This document shows positions 5,930 to 10,722 of a stretch of DNA of 10,722 nt, piece after piece. A model generated the notes under the pieces. That model searched no databases. It saw nothing but the letters and a program-made list of their open reading frames with translations, and had not been told where the DNA came from. This DNA is from Oscillospiraceae bacterium (GTDB lineage Bacteria > Bacillota > Clostridia > Oscillospirales > Oscillospiraceae). A program made the translations under genes and the position numbers. Position 1 is the stretch's first letter. The number at the start of each line of letters is the position of its first letter. The DNA is taken from positions 1 to 10,722 of the forward strand of contig JAFZQQ010000015.1 of the NCBI GenBank assembly GCA_017620315.1. The letters are read 5' to 3'.

Positions 5930-7372
5930 CTATATTTCCCGCTCGTAAAGAGTCTTGAGAGCGGTTCCGGCAGGGTGGAAGAGCCTGCGGCCGGTATAGT
6001 CAAAGCGTGAGCCATGGCAGGGACAGTCCCAGGTTTTTTCGGCGCCGTTCCACTCAAGCGCGCAGCCCCTGTGCGGACAGAAGGGCGACACCGCATAAAG
6101 CATACCCTTTTCGTCTCTGTATACGCCATACTGCCTGCCGTGGTGACGAATGATCGCGGCGTGGCCTGAAGCAATCCTGGAAGCCTCGCATTCAAAAGCA
6201 GCGTAAAGCCGTTTGGCCTTACCACGCACAGCGTAGAGAGCCCCCTCCACCATGGCCTCAATGGAAGCGGAGGGAAAGAATCTGTCCGGCGAAAAGACGT
6301 CGGCATAGGGATAGTGATTGCCCAGTATCTCCACAGTCAAAAGCGTTGCGGCGACCATGCTGTTTGTCATGCCCCAGCGTCCGAAACCGGTTGCCACATG
6401 GAGGTATGGCGTCGCAGCGCTGTATCTGCCGATATAGGGAACTCTGTCAAGCGTCACGCAGTCCTGAGACGACCAGATCCTCGTTTCCCGCGCCTCCGGG
6501 AACCAAAGCCTTGCCTGCTCGCGAAGACGCTCAAAGGCGTCGCCGCAAGGCGTACCGCAGCGATGAAGTCCGCCGCCGAGTATCAGCTCGCTGCCGTGCT
6601 GCTGAAGGCTCCAGCCGCGTGTATCCGCATCAAGATACCACCCGTCTATGCGCTGAGCGCCGCTGAGCGCAAGTAAAAATGCTTGCTCCTGCCTGAGACG
6701 AAGGCGGTACAGTCCCCAGCGCTCAAGAATGGGATAACGCGTGGCGACGACAATGTGCTCGGCCTCAACGACGCCGGAGTCACAAATCACAACATGGGCG
6801 CGTACATCGCGGACAGGGGTGTGCTCGTATACTGTGAGCGAGGGCAACAGCGCGGCAAGAAAGGCCAGGGGCTCAAGCTTCGCTTGAGACGGAAAGCACA
6901 GCGCTTCACGCACGGGAAAGGGCAGACCGTCGACGGCGCGCAGCTCCGCCTTTGCGCCGAGCCTCAACGCGCTTATATACTCGCCCTCGAGCGAGGGCCC
7001 GTTAGTGGCCGTGTATACATTGGAGGTCGCCTCTGTCACGGAATATCCTACGCCGAGCGCATCGGCAAGCTTGCGGTACTGTGTCACGGCGTGAAGCTGC
7101 GCGCTTACATACTGGCGCGCAAGATGCTCCCCGAAGTCGCGTATGAGCCTTTCGCAAAAAAGCCCGTGCTGTGCGCTGATCCTTGCCGTCGTGCGCGCGG
7201 TAACGCTGCCGGCAAGCTTGTTTTCCTCAAGCAGCACAACGCGGAGCCCGGCGTTTTTGAGTGAAAACGCCGTGAGCAGACCGGCCATTCCGCCGCCTAT
7301 GACCGCAACGTCCGCGTGCAGCTTTTCCTCCAACCTCCCGAAGGAGGGCAGTTCGTGATCATTTCTAAACAT
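5930..7372 (-). CDS. FAD-dependent oxidoreductase with C-terminal Rieske [2Fe-2S] domain (YhfW-like)
   Basis: The 480-residue product fuses two redox modules. Residues 20-350 are a DAO-type FAD domain with the dinucleotide motif VIGGGMAG at 24-31, the second glycine-rich segment LILGGGLH at 263-270, and a C-terminal FAD segment LHVATGFGRWGMTNS at 324-338. Residues 390-480 form a Rieske domain with both boxes complete: CPHRGC (C432, H434, C437) and CPCHGS (C450, C452, H453). C432/H434/C450/H453 should bind the cluster; C437 and C452 could form the supporting disulfide. The layout matches B. subtilis YhfW and related gut proteins; substrate and electron partner are unknown. There is no signal peptide or membrane helix, so it should be cytosolic. 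The ATG has only a weak G-rich site upstream and I found no convincing promoter in 7373-7473. The DUF4230 gene follows directly. Confidence 0.92.
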   Translation of the reverse strand: MFRNDHELPSFGRLEEKLHADVAVIGGGMAGLLTAFSLKNAGLRVVLLEENKLAGSVTARTTARISAQHGLFCERLIRDFGEHLARQYVSAQLHAVTQYRKLADALGVGYSVTEATSNVYTATNGPSLEGEYISALRLGAKAELRAVDGLPFPVREALCFPSQAKLEPLAFLAALLPSLTVYEHTPVRDVRAHVVICDSGVVEAEHIVVATRYPILERWGLYRLRLRQEQAFLLALSGAQRIDGWYLDADTRGWSLQQHGSELILGGGLHRCGTPCGDAFERLREQARLWFPEARETRIWSSQDCVTLDRVPYIGRYSAATPYLHVATGFGRWGMTNSMVAATLLTVEILGNHYPYADVFSPDRFFPSASIEAMVEGALYAVRGKAKRLYAAFECEASRIASGHAAIIRHHGRQYGVYRDEKGMLYAVSPFCPHRGCALEWNGAEKTWDCPCHGSRFDYTGRRLFHPAGTALKTLYEREI

Positions 7373-7446
7373 AAATGCCCCCGATACAAGCTTTCGGATA
7401 GCTTGCGCAGGGAAAAGACTTCCTATTCCTGCCAGAACTGGTAATC

Positions 7447-7463
7447 ATTTGGACTTGCCAAAT
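7447..7463. repeat. Inverted repeat overlapping the -35 of the CAP gene
   Basis: ATTTGG at 7447-7452 and CCAAAT at 7458-7463 are perfect complements separated by five bases. The right arm overlaps the -35 hexamer TTGCCA (7455-7460), the position expected for a repressor site. It also lies upstream of the divergent FAD-Rieske gene. Confidence 0.45.
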
Positions 7464-7484
7464 AGGTTACAAATTGGTTACAAT
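7455..7484 (+). promoter_or_regulatory. SigA-type promoter of the CAP-domain gene
   Basis: TTGCCA at 7455-7460 and TACAAT at 7479-7484 are 18 bases apart, each one mismatch from consensus. Transcription would start near 7491, directly before the GGGAGGT ribosome binding site at 7496-7502. Confidence 0.65.
7465..7483 (+). repeat. Direct repeat GGTTACAA in the CAP-gene promoter
   Basis: GGTTACAA occurs at 7465-7472 and again at 7476-7483, an 11-base period of about one helical turn. The second copy overlaps the -10 hexamer. The arrangement suits a regulator binding the same DNA face twice, but a chance repeat is possible. Confidence 0.4.
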
Positions 7485-7509
7485 CGGGACAGAAAGGGAG
7501 GTAATACCA

Positions 7510-8169
7510 ATGAAACACAAATTAACCAGTCTTCTCATGGCAATCCTAGTAACTGTTTCCGTCTGCGTCCCGACCTTTGCGGATGACGGTGGGGATGCGT
7601 CGGGCGACAACTGCGGAGAGGACTATTTCTGGCAGTTGATCCTGCGCCTGTGGTGCGGCTGCGGCACAAGGGACGAGGACGCGCCCGAAAATCAGGAGCA
7701 GCCGGGGGAACCGGAGCAGCCAGAGCAGCCGCAAAAACCTGAACCGCAGGAGCCGGAAGAATTACCGGCAGCAAATGAACCGGCGGAGGACACGGTCAGC
7801 GCATATGAGAGGGAGGTCGCCAGACTTGTGAATATCGAGCGGGAGAAGGCGGGGCTTGCGCCGCTGGAGCTTGACGCAGAGCTATCGCGCGTCGCACGTA
7901 TGAAATCGCAGGATATGCACGACCGTGGTTATTTTGACCACAACAGCCCTACCTACGGCACGCCGTATCAACTGATGAAGTCGCAGGGAGTGCGCTACAA
8001 TGTCGCGGGCGAGAACATCGCGATGGGCTACCGCACACCGGAGGCGGTGGTGAGTGCGTGGATGGTGTCTCCGGGGCATCGCGCGAACATACTCAAGGCA
8101 TCGTACACAAAAATCGGCGTCGGGTATGTCGCCGATGGGAACTATTGGACACAGCACTTTATTGGGTAA
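7510..8169 (+). CDS. Secreted CAP-domain (SCP-like) protein
   Basis: From the ATG at 7510 the product has 219 residues. Residues 1-24 are a clear signal peptide (KHK, hydrophobic core, cleavage after TFA). A short mature N-terminus with C35, C49 and C51 is followed by a Pro/Glu/Gln-rich linker at 58-92 that probably spans the cell wall. Residues 97-219 form a CAP domain of the YkwD type: H144 in YFDHNSP, E168 in AGENIA, H190 in SPGHRANIL, then IGVGY and the C-terminal YWTQHF. H144, E168 and H190 correspond to the cavity residues of the family. Bacterial CAP proteins are extracellular and mostly of unknown activity. The chosen ATG has GGGAGGT seven bases upstream; a TTG at 7474 in frame is rejected because it precedes the promoter -10. 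A short intergenic region and the XRE gene follow. Confidence 0.93.
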   Translation: MKHKLTSLLMAILVTVSVCVPTFADDGGDASGDNCGEDYFWQLILRLWCGCGTRDEDAPENQEQPGEPEQPEQPQKPEPQEPEELPAANEPAEDTVSAYEREVARLVNIEREKAGLAPLELDAELSRVARMKSQDMHDRGYFDHNSPTYGTPYQLMKSQGVRYNVAGENIAMGYRTPEAVVSAWMVSPGHRANILKASYTKIGVGYVADGNYWTQHFIG

Positions 8170-8213
8170 ACGTTCGGGAATCACACAATTCGAGAAAAAT
8201 TCTCTCTGAACGT
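8170..8213 (+). other. Imperfect hairpin after the CAP gene
   Basis: ACGTTC at 8170-8175 pairs with GAACGT at 8208-8213, enclosing a second small stem, GAGAA at 8192-8196 with TTCTC at 8200-8204. It begins immediately after the CAP stop codon. No U-run follows, so its role as a terminator is weakly supported. Confidence 0.3.
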
Positions 8214-8217
8214 GTAC

Positions 8218-8246
8218 TTGCAAAAAAGGCGCCGTTGGGTGATACT
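8218..8246 (+). promoter_or_regulatory. Candidate promoter of the XRE regulator gene
   Basis: TTGCAA at 8218-8223 and GATACT at 8241-8246 are 17 bases apart. The -10 is weak (4 of 6). Its position inside the loop of the inverted repeat at 8228-8261 would suit autorepression by the regulator encoded downstream. Confidence 0.35.
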
Positions 8247-8261
8247 GTACTCAACGGCGCC
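8222..8261 (-). terminator. Minus-oriented terminator-like hairpin, or operator, upstream of the XRE gene
   Basis: GGCGCCGTTG at 8228-8237 and CAACGGCGCC at 8252-8261 are perfect 10-base complements around a 14-base loop. Six A at 8222-8227 precede it, so on the minus strand the stem is followed by TTTTTT, the form of an intrinsic terminator. No minus-strand gene is seen to end here. The repeat also flanks the weak -10 of the XRE promoter, so an operator is an equal possibility. On the + strand the bases after it are not U-rich. Confidence 0.5.
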
Positions 8262-8287
8262 GAATGATTATTTGGGGAGAATGAAAA

Positions 8288-9382
8288 ATGAAGTTGATGA
8301 TTGGGGAGAACATGAAGCGCTTGCGCAGGGAACGCGATCTGACGCAGGAGGAGCTTGCGAACGTGCTGGGAGTGTCCTGCCAGTCCGTATCGCGCTGGGA
8401 AAACGGTTCGTGCTATCCGGACGTGGAGCTGCTGCCGTCAATCGCTGCGTTTTTCGGCGTGTCGACCGATAAGCTTATGGGCGTCGGTGAGGCGGAGGAG
8501 CAGCGCTTTGTTGAGCGGAGCGAGGCATCCTTCCGTGAGGCACTCAGCCGCGGCAAGGTCTACGAGTGCATCCGTATTGCGCGCGAGGGGGTGCGGGAAT
8601 ATCCAAACAACTATCATCTGCTCAACGATTTGATGTACGCCCTGTTTATTGCTGGCGACGAGGATGGCAACATCCCCGAGTGGCACGAGAACATGGAGAG
8701 GTTTGACGATGAGATCACGCGCCTCGGCGAACGCATAGTCAAATACTGTCCGGAGCAGGCGCTGCGCCTTGAAGCGACGGAGCTGCTTGCCTTCAATCAT
8801 TTGGAGATGGGCAGAAAACGCGAGGCGCGCGCCGTCTATGAAACGCTGCCGGGGATCGGCTCCTGCCGCGAGATGTCAAACATGTGGCGCTGTTTCGAGG
8901 GTGAGGACCAGCTTGATTTCCTGCGGGGGATCATCCGTGGGGGCTGGCAGGTCATGAGCTATGGTATGTATTCTCTCGCGCGCACGCGTCTGCTGCCGGA
9001 TGAGGAACTGCTGAAGGTCTATGAAAAGATGTTTGCCTTGGACTATCTGGTGTGGGACGGCAAACGGATGAATTCCTGCAGCTGGGACGACGACTATTGC
9101 CACATGGCGGCGGTCTTTGCGCGCATGGGGCGTACTGACGAGGCGTTTGCGGCGCTGGAAAACGCTGCGCGCTGCGCAAGGGCGTTTGACGGGCGCCCCG
9201 AGGAAACGACATACGAGAGCGTTTTATGCGGCAGGAGAACGGAGAGGCGCACCGACATACAGATGTCCGACGACCGTTCATTCCGCGAGATCATGCGCGA
9301 CAAGTGGATGAAAGAGCCGGATTTTGACGCGATCCGCGATGACGCGCGTTTCCTTGCGATCGAGAAAACACTTTCCGAATGA
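8288..9382 (+). CDS. XRE-family transcriptional regulator with TPR-like C-terminal region
   Basis: The 364-residue protein has an N-terminal XRE helix-turn-helix at about 5-65. The second helix is TQEELANVLG (19-28), the recognition helix lies in SCQSVSRWENG (30-40), and VSTDKLMG (58-65) closes the domain in the usual way. Residues 70-364 are mostly helical with TPR-like repeats (for example 80-120, 160-190 and 275-300) and an odd number of Cys and Trp residues; no ligand or enzyme domain is recognisable. This build is common among Firmicutes regulators that sense a small ligand or peptide through the TPR part. The ATG at 8288 has GGGGAG at 8274-8279, eight bases upstream; an out-of-frame ATG at 8281 is ignored. 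The inverted repeat at 8228-8261 lies just upstream and could be its own operator. The CAP gene ahead of it is the most obvious local target. This is inference. Confidence 0.9.
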   Translation: MKLMIGENMKRLRRERDLTQEELANVLGVSCQSVSRWENGSCYPDVELLPSIAAFFGVSTDKLMGVGEAEEQRFVERSEASFREALSRGKVYECIRIAREGVREYPNNYHLLNDLMYALFIAGDEDGNIPEWHENMERFDDEITRLGERIVKYCPEQALRLEATELLAFNHLEMGRKREARAVYETLPGIGSCREMSNMWRCFEGEDQLDFLRGIIRGGWQVMSYGMYSLARTRLLPDEELLKVYEKMFALDYLVWDGKRMNSCSWDDDYCHMAAVFARMGRTDEAFAALENAARCARAFDGRPEETTYESVLCGRRTERRTDIQMSDDRSFREIMRDKWMKEPDFDAIRDDARFLAIEKTLSE

Positions 9383-9418
9383 AAAAAGCCCCTCCGCGGC
9401 ACAAAACCGCGGAGGGGC
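9382..9418 (-). terminator. Intrinsic terminator of the small minus-strand gene
   Basis: GCCCCTCCGCGG at 9388-9399 and CCGCGGAGGGGC at 9407-9418 are perfect 12-base complements with a 7-base loop. Read on the minus strand the stem is followed by TTTTTT (complement of 9382-9387). It begins ten bases after the stop of the gene at 9429-9596. The A-run touches the XRE stop codon; on the + strand no U-run follows, so XRE transcripts are ended only by the stem, if at all. Confidence 0.88.
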
Positions 9419-9428
9419 AAAAGCTGTG

Positions 9429-9596
9429 TCAGGAGATATGTCTGCTGAAATACTCATAGGCAGACTGGTAATCCTCAAGGAATTTCTTATAGAGGAAGTC
9501 GAGGGTGCTCTTGTCGGACTCGGCGCGGAGGTTGTGGTGAAGCTCCTGCGTGAAAACGACGGCAAGCTCATGGGCGCGCAGTTCCTGATCGGTCAT
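9429..9596 (-). CDS. Small conserved-looking protein of 55 residues, unknown function
   Basis: An ATG at 9596 opens a 55-codon frame that begins MTDQELRAHELAVVFTQELH and ends with EYFSRHIS and TGA. An AAGGAGA ribosome binding site lies about eight bases upstream (complement of about 9606-9612). A promoter-like pair lies further upstream in the end of obgE, and a strong intrinsic terminator follows ten bases after the stop. The protein is charged and predicted helical, with no signal peptide, Cys motif or membrane helix. I do not recognise a family. It lies in an otherwise unexplained gap between obgE and the XRE gene; longer frames here on either strand lack these signals. The complete set of expression signals is the main argument that it is real. 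Confidence 0.75.
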   Translation of the reverse strand: MTDQELRAHELAVVFTQELHHNLRAESDKSTLDFLYKKFLEDYQSAYEYFSRHIS

Positions 9597-9659
9597 GATA
9601 TCTATCTCCTTTATTAATTAATATCAATGTGAAAGAGCAAAGACTCTTAATACCCAATT

Positions 9660-9689
9660 ATTATATCACCGTTGATACTCAAATTGCAA
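9660..9689 (-). promoter_or_regulatory. Candidate promoter of the small gene, inside the end of obgE
   Basis: Minus-strand TTGCAA (9689-9684) and a perfect TATAAT (9665-9660) are 18 bases apart. The -35 and spacer fall within the last codons of obgE, and the -10 directly follows its stop. Transcription would begin near 9653, giving a leader of about 56 bases that contains a small stem, AAGAG/CTCTT, at 9633-9648. No terminator separates obgE from this gene, so read-through from obgE may contribute too. Confidence 0.5.
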
Positions 9690-10722
9690 GCCATAAAGAT
9701 CGACTGTGTCGCCGTCCTTGATGCCGCGTTCCTCGAGAAGCTTGAAAATGCCGTTGTCGCGCAGCGCCTTGTCAAAATACATCCGGCTTTCATAGTCTGA
9801 GAAGTTTACGTTTGCAATCAGCCGCTCGAGCCATTTGCCGGAGACATACCAAACGTCGTCGATGACCTCGATCTCCGGCTCCTCATCCGCGTCGAGCTGC
9901 GGCGGGCGGGGAACGTAATCGGGTTCATAGACTGTCACCGGAGGCAGCTCCGCCAACTTTTCCGCAATCTTTTGCACCAGCTCGCGGGTGCCGGTATGGC
10001 TTGCGGCGGAGAGTGCGAAAATCGGGAAGCCGAGCGGTTCGACATGCGCGCGCAGCGCATCGAGCAGCGTTTCGTCGGTCATGATGTCGATCTTGTTCGC
10101 AACGACGATCTGCGGGTGTTTGGAGAGCTCCGGCGACCAGTGGGAGAGCTCCAGATTGATGGCGTCAAAATCCTCGACGGGATCGCGTCCCTCGCTGCCC
10201 GAAACGTCGACGACGTGGACGAGCAGACGGCAGCGGTCCACATGGCGCAAAAAGTCGTGCCCAAGGCCTGCGCCCTCGCTCGCACCCTCGATGATACCGG
10301 GAATGTCCGCCATCACAAAGCTGGATTCCTCATTAACGTACACGACGCCGAGGTTCGGAAAGAGGGTCGTGAAGTGATAGTTGGCGATCTTCGGCTGCGC
10401 CTTTGAGACGACGGACAGCAGCGTCGACTTGCCGACATTCGGGAAGCCGATGAGCCCCACATCAGCAAGCAGCTTCAGCTCAAGAATGACGTCGTGGCTC
10501 TCGCCCTCAAGCCCTGCCTTGGCAAAGCGAGGGACCTGACGCGTGGGTGTTGCAAAGTGGGCGTTGCCCCAGCCACCGCGTCCGCCCTTGCAGAGTATGA
10601 AGGGCTCGCTGTCGGACATATCCTTGATGATTTCGTTGGTCTCGGCGTCTCTCACCAGCGTACCGCGCGGAACGCGGATGACGAGCGGCTTGCCGCCCCT
10701 GCCATTCTTGCGCGAGCCCTGG
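9666..10722 (-). CDS. obgE: GTPase Obg/CgtA (5'-truncated by the window edge)
   Basis: 351 residues are visible; roughly the first 75 of the usual 420-430 lie beyond the right edge. The frame continues past the apparent GTG at 10655 to the edge, where the Obg-fold motif GRGGKPLVIRVPRGTLV is read, so 10655 is not the true start. Numbered from the first visible residue, the GTPase motifs are G1 GFPNVGKST at 92-100, G2 in FTTLFPN at about 117-123, G3 DIPG at 139-142, G4 NKID at 209-212 and G5 SAA at 238-240. Residues from about 290 to the end form the OCT domain typical of Firmicutes Obg. Obg binds the large ribosomal subunit and ppGpp and takes part in ribosome assembly and stress control. The small gene at 9429-9596 follows, with its promoter overlapping the end of obgE. 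Confidence 0.96.
   Translation of the reverse strand, partial: QGSRKNGRGGKPLVIRVPRGTLVRDAETNEIIKDMSDSEPFILCKGGRGGWGNAHFATPTRQVPRFAKAGLEGESHDVILELKLLADVGLIGFPNVGKSTLLSVVSKAQPKIANYHFTTLFPNLGVVYVNEESSFVMADIPGIIEGASEGAGLGHDFLRHVDRCRLLVHVVDVSGSEGRDPVEDFDAINLELSHWSPELSKHPQIVVANKIDIMTDETLLDALRAHVEPLGFPIFALSAASHTGTRELVQKIAEKLAELPPVTVYEPDYVPRPPQLDADEEPEIEVIDDVWYVSGKWLERLIANVNFSDYESRMYFDKALRDNGIFKLLEERGIKDGDTVDLYGLQFEYQR

Noticed and set aside
6683..7264. A 193-codon + strand frame within the FAD-Rieske gene
   Set aside because: It is fully antisense to a gene with intact FAD and Rieske motifs and has no supported ribosome binding site or family match.
7474..7509. Upstream TTG start for the CAP gene
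   Set aside because: It would lie before the likely transcription start and would place 12 extra residues ahead of a perfect signal peptide; the ATG at 7510 has a proper GGGAGGT site.
9278..9617. Longer overlapping frames on both strands around the small gene (9278-9571 minus, 9324-9617 plus)
   Set aside because: They run through the intrinsic terminator and the end of the XRE gene, lack good ribosome binding sites, and have Ser/Arg-rich shadow-like composition; only the 55-codon frame matches the signals.
1..10722. CRISPR arrays, tRNA/rRNA genes, insertion sequences, prophage or defence genes
   Set aside because: No regularly spaced repeats, cloverleaf-forming sequence, transposase or integrase motifs, or terminal inverted repeats were found when reading both strands.

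Overview
The window looks like chromosomal core sequence from a fairly GC-rich member of the Clostridia, most like gut Oscillospirales/Ruminococcaceae. This is inferred from strong GGAGG-type ribosome binding sites, SigA-like promoters, a Firmicutes-style rpsU-yqeG pair, and a CD1247-type acidic zinc-ribbon protein behind efp. I see no mobile element, tRNA, rRNA or CRISPR array. No gene-free stretch exceeds 300 bases; the longest is the divergent gap at 3980-4212.

Left block (1-1904, + strand): the last codons of rpsU with an intrinsic terminator; yqeG, a HAD-family phosphatase; efp behind its own promoter; and a small acidic zinc-ribbon protein. The block closes with a perfect 44-bp palindrome that should terminate transcription in both directions.

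Serine block (1968-3979, - strand): serC and serA form a two-gene operon making phosphoserine from 3-phosphoglycerate. SerA is the short form without an ACT domain, and its cofactor loop lacks the acidic residue expected for NAD. No serB is in view.

Middle block (4213-7372): a stand-alone protein with the fold of 2-oxoacid dehydrogenase E2 catalytic domains but altered catalytic residues and a doubtful start codon (+); a membrane-anchored DUF4230 protein (-); and an FAD oxidoreductase fused to a Rieske [2Fe-2S] domain, like Bacillus YhfW (-).

Right block (7447-10722): a secreted CAP-domain protein (+) whose promoter carries an inverted repeat and a direct repeat; an XRE regulator with a TPR-like C-terminal region (+) whose upstream region holds a 10-bp-arm inverted repeat; a previously easy-to-miss 55-codon gene (-) with its own ribosome binding site, candidate promoter and terminator; and the 5'-truncated ribosome-assembly GTPase gene obgE (-).

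Most of the window is housekeeping. The parts worth a second look are the degenerate E2-like protein and its start, the small gene at 9429-9596, the paired repeats at the CAP and XRE promoters, and the SerA cofactor loop. I do not see a clearly new multi-gene system.
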